A stretch of 48,883 nucleotides of DNA from Bacilli bacterium (GTDB lineage: Bacteria; Bacillota_I; Bacilli_A; RF39; UBA660), in the NCBI GenBank assembly GCA_017405445.1, contig JAFRAK010000002.1, forward strand, positions 1-48,883, given 5' to 3'. The position numbers were made by a program, and so were the translations under genes. Shown one piece after another: positions 34,563 through 43,385 of the stretch; position 1 is the stretch's first letter; every line of letters begins with the position of its first letter. The notes under the pieces were generated by a model. It ran no database searches. It was not told where the DNA came from and saw only the letters and a list, made by a program, of their open reading frames with translations.

Positions 34563-35120
34563 CTAATCATTACATCTCTCATAATAATGAGCATTTAATT
34601 CTAAAATATTATCTCTATCTGGTAAAGTAAAATCAACAGATGTTTTAATAAGTGGTTTGTCAACCAAACGATTATTATTTCTACGACCACAACCTAGATA
34701 ATATTTATAAGAATATTTTTTACCATCTCTAATAACTCTAACAAAAGTATAGTCACTATAACAAGAAACATTCTCCATATTAATATCTTTAATTAAAGAA
34801 CGTTCTTTAAAATCTTGAAAAGTAATAAATACACATTGTTTATGTCCTTCCATTAATTGTCCTTTTCTACGATATTCTTCTAATTGTTCATCACTTAATT
34901 TATCAATATCATCATCATATAAAAATAAATCCTCTTCATAAGCATCAACATATAATTTAGCAGCACTAATTAATATTTCTCCATAATTTGTATATTTACG
35001 ATAAGTATTATCTTCTTGTAATCTTCTTATAACAGGCCAACTCATACCTGTAATAATTCCAAGTATAACAATCGCAACTAATAACTCAACTAAACTAAAA
35101 CCTCTATTATTTTTTATCAT
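34563..35120 (-). CDS. type IV prepilin-like protein
   Basis: This 185-residue protein has a class III (type IV pilin) signal, MIKNNRG followed by FSLVELLVAIVILGIITGM. Cleavage is expected after Gly7 with a glutamate at mature position 5, and a single hydrophobic helix follows. The soluble domain is charged, with four cysteines (including KQCVF, VSCYS and YLGCG) that may form disulfides. Prepilin peptidase and a PilC-like platform protein lie 8-10 kb away, so one system is likely. It heads an operon with phosphomannomutase and surface protein 3. A TTGGAGG site precedes the ATG. It could be a minor pseudopilin or a pilus subunit. Confidence 0.85.
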   Translation of the reverse strand: MIKNNRGFSLVELLVAIVILGIITGMSWPVIRRLQEDNTYRKYTNYGEILISAAKLYVDAYEEDLFLYDDDIDKLSDEQLEEYRRKGQLMEGHKQCVFITFQDFKERSLIKDINMENVSCYSDYTFVRVIRDGKKYSYKYYLGCGRRNNNRLVDKPLIKTSVDFTLPDRDNILELNAHYYERCND

Positions 35121-35186
35121 ATTAAAACCTCCAAATTAGTTTCATACCCTACTAACATTATAGAACAAATTTAATCAAAATAAAAG

Positions 35187-35213
35187 AAAAAAGTACTTAG
35201 TTAATAAGTACTT
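35187..35213 (-). terminator. terminator of the Rpn gene
   Basis: The nine-base stem AAGTACTTA/TAAGTACTT with a GTTAA loop is followed on the minus strand by a T-rich tract. Its upstream arm shares 18 identical bases with the terminator on the other side of the Rpn gene. Confidence 0.75.
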
Positions 35214-35221
35214 AATATGAA

Positions 35222-36103
35222 TCATTGAATGATCTCTTGAATCTTTTCAATACTAAGTTCAGTAACTTTAGAAATTGACTCAACATCCATTCCATTTTCT
35301 ATCATTTTTAAAACAATTTCTCGTTGTCCTTTCTTAATTCCTTCTTTTATTCCTTCTCTTCTTCCTTCTCTAATTCCTTGATCTTTTATTGCCCATTCCT
35401 TGTCATAACTTTCTCCAAAGTTGGTTCCCATACTTACTTCTCCTGCTGCATTAACATATTCTATCATAAGTTCTATATCCCCTCCTAGTTCTAGAGAATC
35501 ATCAATATTTGGCTCTACTAAACCCAATAAATATCTTTCTTCTTCTCTTAAGTTTTCTATGCCTTCATTATACCATTTCTCTCTTAACTTGGGAATATAT
35601 AATTGGATAAATACTATTTTATTGTTTAATACTATTCCTTCATCATTTTGAATACTATAAATATCTACTATTTTATCATTTCCTTCAAATGAAAAATTAT
35701 TTAAATTTATTTGAATTACTTGATTATATTTATATTTGTAATCTTCTCCTATTTTTATCTTTTCTGCATATAGTCTATGAGCATATTCCATATTCCTTTC
35801 CATAATACTAATATCTTCATTATTATTTACTTCAATATTAATCTTTGTATTTCTTATCTCACATACATAATCACATCTTTCTTCTTTTGAATCATTCTTT
35901 TCTTTATCTAATTCATTTTTTACTAACTTAATATTATTTAATAAATCTTCATAAGAAATATCTAAATAATAAGATAATAATTTTGCAGAATACTTAATTC
36001 TATCTGAATGATAAAACATTGTCTTAAACATTGTATTTGATAAAATAGATGGTTTTTCTCCCTCTTTTAGTTTTGTTATCTCTACTCTGTTTTTTAAATT
36101 CAC
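35222..36103 (-). CDS. Rpn-family PD-(D/E)XK nuclease (transposase-like)
   Basis: This 293-residue protein matches the Rpn/PDDEXK_2 family of recombination-promoting nucleases. It has PSILSNTMFKTMFYHSDRIK near residues 18-37, and a putative active site with an acidic residue in RCDYVCEIRN and the E-x-N pair in KINIEVNN. The C-terminal helix is basic and rich in E-G-x-x-E/K-G repeats (IREGRREGIKEGIKKG). Such genes are abundant in gut Bacillota and are not classical transposases. The GTG at 36103 overlaps an AAGGAG site and is poorly spaced. An open frame extends upstream to an ATA at 36151 with AAAGGGAGG before it, so the true start is unclear. Confidence 0.75.
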   Translation of the reverse strand: MNLKNRVEITKLKEGEKPSILSNTMFKTMFYHSDRIKYSAKLLSYYLDISYEDLLNNIKLVKNELDKEKNDSKEERCDYVCEIRNTKINIEVNNNEDISIMERNMEYAHRLYAEKIKIGEDYKYKYNQVIQINLNNFSFEGNDKIVDIYSIQNDEGIVLNNKIVFIQLYIPKLREKWYNEGIENLREEERYLLGLVEPNIDDSLELGGDIELMIEYVNAAGEVSMGTNFGESYDKEWAIKDQGIREGRREGIKEGIKKGQREIVLKMIENGMDVESISKVTELSIEKIQEIIQ

Positions 36104-36148
36104 CTCCTTATCATATAATAATTCTTTTTTATAATTTCTAATATTTAA

Positions 36149-36166
36149 TATAATAAAACCTCCCTT
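36149..36166 (-). promoter_or_regulatory. upstream ribosome site and ATA codon for the Rpn gene
   Basis: AAAGGGAGG (36159-36166 region) is followed seven bases later on the minus strand by ATA (36151-36149). This is in frame with the Rpn gene and followed by an open stretch LNIRNYKKELLYDKEVNLKN. It could be a decayed ATG or a non-canonical start. Confidence 0.4.
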
Positions 36167-36250
36167 TGAAAAATCGTTATATCAAAAGAAAAAGTAATAT
36201 ACAAATGAACATTTTAGTATTTTAAACATTAAAAACATAAGAATAACAAA

Positions 36251-36286
36251 AAAGTACTTAGTTAAATTATTAAAACTAAGTACTTT
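36251..36286 (-). terminator. terminator after the small export gene
   Basis: The perfect 13-base stem AAAGTACTTAGTT/AACTAAGTACTTT with a ten-base loop is followed on the minus strand by TTTTGTT. The rest of the 206-base gap to the Rpn gene holds a leader with two ribosome sites and no further gene that I can see. Confidence 0.75.
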
Positions 36287-36309
36287 ATATTATTGAAAAT
36301 AAAAGTTTA

Positions 36310-36828
36310 CTATCCTACTATATTTTTAAGTAATCCAAATGAAACAATCATCATAATAACACTTGCCATAAAAATACCCATCATTGCAGCTAAAAATGCT
36401 TTTTTACGATTCATTTCAAGTACTGATGCAATTAAACATCCTGTCCAAGCACCAGTACCAGGAAGAGGTATTCCTACAAATAATACCATTCCCCAAAATC
36501 CATATTTTTCAATTTGAGCTTTATTTTTATCAACTTTTTTATCTAACCATTTCGCAGTATTAGATAAAAAACCTTTCTTTTTTCTCATCCAATTTAAAAT
36601 AGAATTAATAAACCATAAAATAAATGGTACAGGAAGTATATTACCTATAATACAAATAATATAACTTTCTATCGCATTCATATTTAATAACGCTGCAGCG
36701 ATTAATCCACCTCTTAACTCTAATATTGGCATAAGAGAAATAACAAATACTATTAATTCTTTTCCAAAAGGTAGAGAGGTTAATCCCCCTGCCATTCCTA
36801 ATATCCAACCTACAATATTCTCAACCAT
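36310..36828 (-). CDS. small multidrug export family protein (COG2426-like)
   Basis: This 172-residue membrane protein has about four hydrophobic segments and the motifs ELRGGLIAAAL near residues 37-47 and GIPLPGTGAWTGCLIAS near 117-133. These mark the Sm_multidrug_ex family (PF06695/COG2426). The name is historical, the transport substrate is unknown, and the motifs resemble DedA-like transporters. It starts nine bases after the pyrophosphatase stop with TTAGGAG, so the two genes form a unit. Confidence 0.85.
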   Translation of the reverse strand: MVENIVGWILGMAGGLTSLPFGKELIVFVISLMPILELRGGLIAAALLNMNAIESYIICIIGNILPVPFILWFINSILNWMRKKKGFLSNTAKWLDKKVDKNKAQIEKYGFWGMVLFVGIPLPGTGAWTGCLIASVLEMNRKKAFLAAMMGIFMASVIMMIVSFGLLKNIVG

Positions 36829-36837
36829 ATTTAACTC

Positions 36838-38454
36838 CTAACTTTCTAATATTTGCATAATTAATGGTACAATATGTTTTTTCCTAGATAAACATCCAGG
36901 TATAAAGTCTCCTTCTTTGATATCTTTTTGATATACTAAATCCATAATATTTTGTCCTTTTGTATTATAAATAACATAACTACCATTTTGAATAATATCA
37001 GTAACATATAAAGCTACTAATACAAAATGATTAGCTTCTGCAATCTTATCTAATACCTCAATATATCCATCTATATCTTTCTTAATATCCTCAAAATTCA
37101 TTGTAAAGAATTGTCCTACAGAGAATGTCTTATCATTAACACTAAATAACTTATAGTCATTATATAAAACATCTTCTTTACTCATACCATCTAATAAAGT
37201 ACCTGCTTTTAATAAATTCATTCCATATTCCATATAATCTACTAAAGCAATCTTAGATAATTCTTCTACTGCTTCTCTATCTTTATCTGTTGCAGTTGGA
37301 CTTTTTAAAATCAAAGTATCAGAAAGAATACCTGATAATAATGCACCCGCAACATCTATAGGAAAAAGAACTTTATAATCTTTAAATAATTGATAAATAA
37401 TCGTACTCGTAGATCCTACTACCATATTACGATAATTAATAGGATTATTAGTTGTAATACTACCAAGTGCATGATGATCTACCATTTCTAGTATTTCAGC
37501 TTCTTCTAATCCTTCAGCACTTTGTAGTTTTTCATTATGATCAACTAAAATAACTTTTTTAGGAGATTTTTCAGATAAATCAGTTATTTTTAATAATCCT
37601 AAACATTTATTATGTTTATCTATTACAGGATAATTTGTATGTTTCTGTCTATTATTAATATCAATAATATCACTTACATAATCTGATTCTTTAAAAGAAG
37701 TAATATTTCTAGCTCTTAACATCGTTTTAATATAATTTGATAATGATATTAATCTAGATACATGATAAGTATCATAAGAAGTACGTATAACATTGACTCC
37801 ATTCTTTTTTGCTAACTTAATATGTTCTTCTTTCATATACGAGTCTCCAGAAAGAATAATCATTTTTACTTTAGACTCTACTGCATATTCAATAACACTA
37901 TGTCTATCTCCAAGTATTAAGATATCATTACTATCTAATACTACACTAGAAAGTAATGTAGTACTTCTATATGCAGCAACTAATAATTTACCAATAATAT
38001 CATTACTACATCTAACAACTTCTTCTCCTTTTAAAACATGAAGTATATTATCATAAGAAGTATATAAATCCTCCACATTCTCATTAACTAAGTTGTAGGA
38101 CAAGTCTTTCAGAGTAACTAGCCCAGCAAAAGTACCATCACTTTTGCATACGGGAATACCAGTTAACTCTTCTTTTAACATTTCTTGGTATCCATCATAA
38201 ATACTTTTAGTATCTTCAATAAAAAATCCTTTATGGTATTTAATATCTTTTAATTGTAATTTAACATCATTTAAATATTTAGGTTCTTTAATATGAAAAT
38301 AATCAAGTGCATACTTTGTTTCTTTATTAATAGTACCTAATACTCTTGGTTCAGTATTTTCTCCTAATTGATTTTTTAAATAAGAAAAACCAATCGCAGA
38401 CATTACAGAATCAGTATCTGGCTTTCTATGTCCAAATATATAAGTCTTTTTCAT
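36838..38454 (-). CDS. ppaC: CBS-domain manganese-dependent inorganic pyrophosphatase
   Basis: This 538-residue family II pyrophosphatase hydrolyses pyrophosphate with Mn/Co ions. The DHH domain begins with FGHRKPDTDS (metal ligands His9, Asp13, Asp15). A nucleotide-sensing insert of about 240 residues follows, with CBS domains (FAGLVTLKDLSYN and CLGLLKITDLSE) around a DRTGG-like region. The DHH core resumes with VDHNE and MVDHHALGS. Length fits the CBS-DRTGG-CBS subtype, in which AMP inhibits and Ap4A activates. It has an extended -10 (TGATATAAT, 38479-38487) and is followed closely by an export-type gene. Confidence 0.92.
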   Translation of the reverse strand: MKKTYIFGHRKPDTDSVMSAIGFSYLKNQLGENTEPRVLGTINKETKYALDYFHIKEPKYLNDVKLQLKDIKYHKGFFIEDTKSIYDGYQEMLKEELTGIPVCKSDGTFAGLVTLKDLSYNLVNENVEDLYTSYDNILHVLKGEEVVRCSNDIIGKLLVAAYRSTTLLSSVVLDSNDILILGDRHSVIEYAVESKVKMIILSGDSYMKEEHIKLAKKNGVNVIRTSYDTYHVSRLISLSNYIKTMLRARNITSFKESDYVSDIIDINNRQKHTNYPVIDKHNKCLGLLKITDLSEKSPKKVILVDHNEKLQSAEGLEEAEILEMVDHHALGSITTNNPINYRNMVVGSTSTIIYQLFKDYKVLFPIDVAGALLSGILSDTLILKSPTATDKDREAVEELSKIALVDYMEYGMNLLKAGTLLDGMSKEDVLYNDYKLFSVNDKTFSVGQFFTMNFEDIKKDIDGYIEVLDKIAEANHFVLVALYVTDIIQNGSYVIYNTKGQNIMDLVYQKDIKEGDFIPGCLSRKKHIVPLIMQILES

Positions 38455-38513
38455 ATTTCCCCTTCTCTCTCTTGAATCATTATATCACATAAATAAAATT
38501 AGTAATATTATTT

Positions 38514-41183
38514 TTAATTTGTTTTTATAATATATGGATTAGCCATACTACCATCACCATCAGTATATTTAATACCTGGAATTAATGATATTGAAGGTCG
38601 AACACCTTCATTAAAATTACTAGAATTATGTACATAACCATCAGTATTTACATAATAAACTAATGAAGAATTAACATTAGTAGTACTAGGTGTTAACGTA
38701 TAGTAAGAACTAGGAACAATATTTCTTCCAGTTAATCCAAATTCATCTCGAGTTATAAGTGCAACTTTATAAGTTAATTGAGCCTGATTATTTGAAGTAC
38801 AAAATTGGTCAGTTACTTTTGGACAACTTAAAGTATTAGCAGCACTTAATGATCGAAATTTCATTGAATAAGAACTAATATTCCCCCCATCAGCTTTCCA
38901 TCCAGCATAATCTACTATATTTCTATTATTACAAAAAATTGTATCTTCAATATAATTATCATATGGCATTAAATATTTTTTGTACCATGCATCTACTCCA
39001 ATTTTAATTTTAGAATCATGTATGTTATTTGAAAACATATCATTTAAAACTTGATTTATTGAACTAGTACCATTTTTTAATGTAACATAATATAATTTTT
39101 TATTACTTAAATAATAAACGTATATGACATTAGTACAACTTGTTCCATAATAACACATATAATGATGACTAGATAAGTTTGTAGAGTTTATAGTATTTTC
39201 AACCCCAATCGGATTAATTAATGTATACTTTGTTCCATCCCAAGATACGCTTTCTCCCCAATTGCGATTTGATATATATTTATAACCTGTTTGAGTATAA
39301 TCCAGAATATAAGATAAATTGATATTAGTACAAGTATCGCTTGTATTACCACAAGTAAATCTATAATCAGAATAATTTGCAGAATTCTGAAGCAATTCAA
39401 TTAAAGAAACTATTATAGGTGTTGTTAATGTCATACCATTACGAGTCTTAGATATTAACAGTTTCTTTCCTGCTGGAAGATATTTAAAATAATTATCATA
39501 TGCTACAGTAACATATTTTGGTTCAGAACAAACATTAGAATTCACAAAACCACAAGTATATTTATTAACATAATCTAAATAATTATTTAAATAATCATTT
39601 AAAGAAACATTTTCAATATTATTTATAGTATATGTCCCATCAAGATTATCAGTAATCGAATCACCAAAATCAAAACTATCATAATACGACAACATATGTC
39701 CATCAGCAAGTGTAATAAAATGCATCAACGTATTGTGAACACCTACAATATAATATACCTTATCACTAGGAGTAATTCCATTACCTCTGAGAGTATATTT
39801 ACCAATAGTTTCGTTTTTATCACTAATACTAATTGGATTATTTAAAGTATACAAACCAGTATTAACATCATATGAGATAGAATCAGAATAATAAAAACCA
39901 CTATAGTATTCTCCAGAAGAATATAAAAAATGATTTTCTTCAAAAGAAATTGATGATTCATAAGATAATTCTGTATATGAATAACTATTTCCTTGCATAT
40001 ATCCAGCAGAAGCAATAAAATTATCCCCAGAATAAGATAATGAACCAATTATAGAATAATTTAAATTGCGATTAATATAAGCAGTTTTGGCAAAAACATC
40101 ATTATAAGAGAGAATTAGGTGTAAAACACTACAAGTATCATTTTCATTTACGCTTCCACAAGTATATTTTCCTTTTAGACTAGACCAAGTGTTCTCATTC
40201 CAAGCTGATTGTTCAACTGTTCCTCCCAATTTAAAGTTATTAGTTGAAGGATCAATCACATAATCTGTTCCATACCAAAAAATATTATTATTAATTGCTA
40301 AATCTGTAGATGAATAATAACCAACATGATTACTGCGTGTATCTAAACATTGGTTATTTTCTGCTTCTCCATTATAAAGTAGTTTTACCCCTCCTGTATC
40401 CGTTGTTCTAATCATTTGCCAACAATGATTCGCAAATATTACATTATTTTTATCAAGAACTGTTGTAGCATTAGTCACATTTGATGCATACCAATGATAA
40501 ATGTTTTTAGATGGTTCTTCTGTAAAAGAATCATGATGCTCTCCTGTGTATTGTATGGCTAGACCACTTCCACTATTTGCTTCATCTTGTAGAACATTAT
40601 ATAAAGGTTGTGGGTGTTTTACTTTGGTAGCAGAACTAGTTTTTTTAACATAATTATTTTCAAAACTTAAATCTAATGTTTCACTTTCTGGAACATTTTC
40701 TTCATCTTTAAATTCAACTTTTACTTTTAACGTTTCTGTTGTGCCTGCAAGTAATTGTTGATTGGTTTCTAAGATGACATCATCTGAATAAGATATATGA
40801 TAATCAATATAACTTGGAAATGTTGCGGTTGCATCTTCTTCTATTCTTGTGATGATATTTTGAATCATTCCATCAATGGTTCCTTCATTTACAATATCAA
40901 AAGTAAATTCATAGAAGTCTCCTGCTGTAAGTGTTACTTTATAATTGATCTTACAATCGTTATCTTCATCTATTTCTGGTTCAATATCACCTGCAGATAA
41001 ACTTGCACTATCAGGATTTATTGTAATATTATCAAAATGAATATTCCATACTGCACCTATATGGGCAAGACCTAATACTCTTAAATTAAGAGACAAGAAA
41101 GAATATCCTATTGTGAGAACTAGGATAATACTAGAAATGATACCAATAAACAATTGTTTTTTACTTCTTTTAAATCTTCTCAT
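38514..41183 (-). CDS. surface protein 4: large exported protein with cysteine-pair repeats
   Basis: This 889-residue protein begins with a basic start and long hydrophobic segment (KKQLFIGIISSIILVLTIGY) and the family's module (VWNIHFDNI, DFYEFTFDIVN, EGTIDGMI). An enzyme-like or adhesive region beginning YHWYASN and WQMIRTTDTGG follows. At least four repeats with paired cysteines then occur: YTCGSVNENDTC, YTCGFVNSNVC, FTCGNTSDTC and YMCYYGTSC, each followed by a Tyr-rich strand. The C-terminus has GVRPSISL, as in DUF6273-type domains. Disulfides would form outside the cell. It has an extended -10 (TGATATAAT, 41208-41216). It lies between dnaB and the pyrophosphatase, in the same orientation. 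It is the intact, longest family member here. Confidence 0.7.
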   Translation of the reverse strand: MRRFKRSKKQLFIGIISSIILVLTIGYSFLSLNLRVLGLAHIGAVWNIHFDNITINPDSASLSAGDIEPEIDEDNDCKINYKVTLTAGDFYEFTFDIVNEGTIDGMIQNIITRIEEDATATFPSYIDYHISYSDDVILETNQQLLAGTTETLKVKVEFKDEENVPESETLDLSFENNYVKKTSSATKVKHPQPLYNVLQDEANSGSGLAIQYTGEHHDSFTEEPSKNIYHWYASNVTNATTVLDKNNVIFANHCWQMIRTTDTGGVKLLYNGEAENNQCLDTRSNHVGYYSSTDLAINNNIFWYGTDYVIDPSTNNFKLGGTVEQSAWNENTWSSLKGKYTCGSVNENDTCSVLHLILSYNDVFAKTAYINRNLNYSIIGSLSYSGDNFIASAGYMQGNSYSYTELSYESSISFEENHFLYSSGEYYSGFYYSDSISYDVNTGLYTLNNPISISDKNETIGKYTLRGNGITPSDKVYYIVGVHNTLMHFITLADGHMLSYYDSFDFGDSITDNLDGTYTINNIENVSLNDYLNNYLDYVNKYTCGFVNSNVCSEPKYVTVAYDNYFKYLPAGKKLLISKTRNGMTLTTPIIVSLIELLQNSANYSDYRFTCGNTSDTCTNINLSYILDYTQTGYKYISNRNWGESVSWDGTKYTLINPIGVENTINSTNLSSHHYMCYYGTSCTNVIYVYYLSNKKLYYVTLKNGTSSINQVLNDMFSNNIHDSKIKIGVDAWYKKYLMPYDNYIEDTIFCNNRNIVDYAGWKADGGNISSYSMKFRSLSAANTLSCPKVTDQFCTSNNQAQLTYKVALITRDEFGLTGRNIVPSSYYTLTPSTTNVNSSLVYYVNTDGYVHNSSNFNEGVRPSISLIPGIKYTDGDGSMANPYIIKTN

Positions 41184-41232
41184 TTTCTCTCCTATCTTAC
41201 CAATCTTATTATATCAAAAAAAGATAGAAAAA

Positions 41233-41266
41233 AACTAGATTAATTCATTAAGAATTTTATCTAGTT
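41233..41266 (-). terminator. terminator overlapping the end of dnaB
   Basis: The stem AACTAGAT/ATCTAGTT contains an inner AATTC/GAATT pair and a T-run follows on the minus strand. It covers the last codons of dnaB. Confidence 0.75.
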
Positions 41267-42542
41267 CTTCAACATCTTCATCAGTAGTTTCAATGATATC
41301 TTGTTCCTTATGGAACCATACTGGTTCTTCACTCTTTTGTTTCTTAACTGGAACTGTTGTTTTTTCTTCTTTTTCAGTTATCATTTTCTTTAATTTCTTA
41401 TGTTGCTTTTCTGCGATTTTCATTGCTTCTTCTACTGTTTCAATATTACTTCTCTTCCATTGACCTGCAATCGTTTCAATATAATTCTTGTTTAATTGTT
41501 CATTATTCATTTTTAATACATAACTGATTAATACATTCACAACGCCAGGATTCAGTTTTTGATCAATCATTAAATTTTCTATTATTCTTTTATCACGATC
41601 TGTTGGTTCTGCTCCTTTATATTTCGCTTTTAATAATTGATATGGAGTAATATTTTCAAAAGTATAAACCATTTTGGCAAATTTAGATGTATCCCCTTCT
41701 GGTTTTTTTAAGAAATCAGGTTGCTTTCTATAGATTAATGTAGGTAAATTACCAGCATTTTCAAATTTATAAAAATCCCTACAACTTTTTCTTAAATAAC
41801 TCTTATCAATTAATCCTTTTTCACTAAGAGATGCTTTTACCAACCCTTGCATATCCAAAGTATTAATCTGATATATATAACTTAATTCATTAATTAATGT
41901 TTTAGTCTCTTCATTAAAACACTTTTCATGGTATTGTTTTTTATTTAAACCTGATATTAATAAATCAAAATCAATATCTCCCTTAATAGATATATTATTA
42001 GATTTCTTTTCTTGATAATTTCCTTCTTTTTCCATAACAGTACCAACTACAGGAGAAAATACAGAATTAAAAGAAGCAGTAATATCATCATAATCTTTTA
42101 AATTAATACGTGGAGTTTGAAATTGATTGCTTAACTTTTCATATTCTTTTTTACCTAAATTATTATATAAAACAATGTTTAATATAGGATGATTAAAAAA
42201 CTCATTTGGTTCCAAAGGAGAATATAATAAATAAACAAATTGATTAATATTATCTTTTTTATAATAAGTTTTCATTAACCCTATTGCTTCTAATTTTTCT
42301 CTCGCAATTAAAATATCACTTAATTTTAATTGCATTCTTGACATTAAATGATGATGAGTCTTTTCATCACTTACAAATTCATTATTTTCCATATCAGAAA
42401 TTAATGTAAAATACAATGATGTTGCGGCAAATCCTATGATTGGTTGATACAAACAAGACACAACTTCTTTATCTTTTTCTGTAATAATTGACTTATAAAT
42501 AACTGTATAAGAATCTGCTGGTAAAACTTGAATATTTTTCAT
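41235..42542 (-). CDS. dnaB: replication initiation/membrane attachment protein DnaB (Bacillus type)
   Basis: This 435-residue protein matches the primosome loader DnaB of low-GC Gram-positives, which helps DnaI place the replicative helicase at the origin. It begins with a winged-helix region (YQPIIGFAATSLYFTLI, LSDILIAREKLEAIGLM). It has the DnaD/DnaB2 tail motif (TPYQLLKAKYKGAEPTDRD, then LNPGVVNVLISYVLKMN and YIETIAGQWKRSNI). The very C-terminus is acidic. In B. subtilis dnaB lies next to dnaI; here the downstream neighbour is a surface protein, so dnaI must be elsewhere. The start is preceded by GGTGATGG. Confidence 0.88.
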   Translation of the reverse strand: MKNIQVLPADSYTVIYKSIITEKDKEVVSCLYQPIIGFAATSLYFTLISDMENNEFVSDEKTHHHLMSRMQLKLSDILIAREKLEAIGLMKTYYKKDNINQFVYLLYSPLEPNEFFNHPILNIVLYNNLGKKEYEKLSNQFQTPRINLKDYDDITASFNSVFSPVVGTVMEKEGNYQEKKSNNISIKGDIDFDLLISGLNKKQYHEKCFNEETKTLINELSYIYQINTLDMQGLVKASLSEKGLIDKSYLRKSCRDFYKFENAGNLPTLIYRKQPDFLKKPEGDTSKFAKMVYTFENITPYQLLKAKYKGAEPTDRDKRIIENLMIDQKLNPGVVNVLISYVLKMNNEQLNKNYIETIAGQWKRSNIETVEEAMKIAEKQHKKLKKMITEKEEKTTVPVKKQKSEEPVWFHKEQDIIETTDEDVEELDKILNELI

Positions 42543-42584
42543 AAGACCATCACCTACTCCTATACTACAACATTATAAAAAAAA

Positions 42585-42603
42585 AAGAAAGAAGTTCTTT
42601 CTT
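42585..42603 (-). terminator. terminator after prepilin peptidase
   Basis: The eight-base stem AAGAAAGA/TCTTTCTT with an AGT loop overlaps the stop and is followed by ten T on the minus strand. Confidence 0.75.
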
Positions 42604-43369
42604 AAAATAATTTTAACCATCCTAGTATAGTTGATAAATCTAGTTGAGTAAAATATAAAAACATAAAACTAATCAGTAGAAATGGTCCAAATGGGATTAG
42701 ATTAGTTCCCCTCTTCCATAGAATTAGTAAAGAAACTGGTAAAGCTAAGAATGATGCAAAAAATACCATAACCATTCCAAGGAAAGGACTTAATACCAAT
42801 CCTACTACAAGCATTAGTTTAATATCTCCTCCACCTAAAGTTTCCTTTTTAAAGAAGAAATTACCAAGTAACATAATAGAATACATAAATAAGAATAATA
42901 ATACAGCCGATCCTAAACTATATATGGCACCCATTAATCCCTTACTAATTACATTTAAAACAAGGAAATATCCACCAAAGAAGATTAATAATTCATCTGG
43001 TATTATATAATAAGCAATATCTGATACAGATAAAATTACTAATAATCCAACAATACCTAATGCATACAATAACTCAATAGAAAAACCAAATATAGAATAA
43101 GACAAAGCAAATAAAATACCAGTAAATAATTCCATATAAGTAGATGTATTACTTATTTTTGCATGACAATAACGACATCTTCCTTTTAATAATAAATAAG
43201 AAATAATAGGAATCATATCTAGAAAAGATAAATCATGCTCACAAACATCACAATGACTTCTTTTTTTAATAAAATCTTGATGTTTAGGAAGTCTTAAACC
43301 AACTACAGTAAAAAATGATCCAAAGAAACATCCTAAAACAAAGAAGATAAATAGATAAATAAGCTTCAT
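42602..43369 (-). CDS. pilD: type IV prepilin peptidase (A24, PilD/ComC-like)
   Basis: This 255-residue membrane aspartic peptidase cuts the leader of type IV prepilins and methylates the new N-terminus. The zinc cysteine tetrad lies in CDVCEHD and CRYCHAK near residues 40-70. The catalytic aspartates are in VSDIAYYIIPDEL and GGGDIKLML. Eight or so hydrophobic segments fit the family. It begins 16 bases after the PilC-like gene with AAAGGAGG, so both belong to one operon. Its likely substrate is the prepilin at 34.6-35.1 kb. Confidence 0.92.
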   Translation of the reverse strand: MKLIYLFIFFVLGCFFGSFFTVVGLRLPKHQDFIKKRSHCDVCEHDLSFLDMIPIISYLLLKGRCRYCHAKISNTSTYMELFTGILFALSYSIFGFSIELLYALGIVGLLVILSVSDIAYYIIPDELLIFFGGYFLVLNVISKGLMGAIYSLGSAVLLFLFMYSIMLLGNFFFKKETLGGGDIKLMLVVGLVLSPFLGMVMVFFASFLALPVSLLILWKRGTNLIPFGPFLLISFMFLYFTQLDLSTILGWLKLF

Positions 43370-43385
43370 TTTCTGTCTACCTCCT

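Larger units (their letters stand above)
35187..36265. repeat. 18-bp direct repeats flanking the Rpn gene
   Basis: AAAAAAGTACTTAGTTAA occurs at 35187-35204 and again at 36248-36265, in the same orientation on either side of the Rpn gene. Each copy forms one arm of a terminator. They might be remains of an insertion event or simply similar terminators. Confidence 0.6.
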
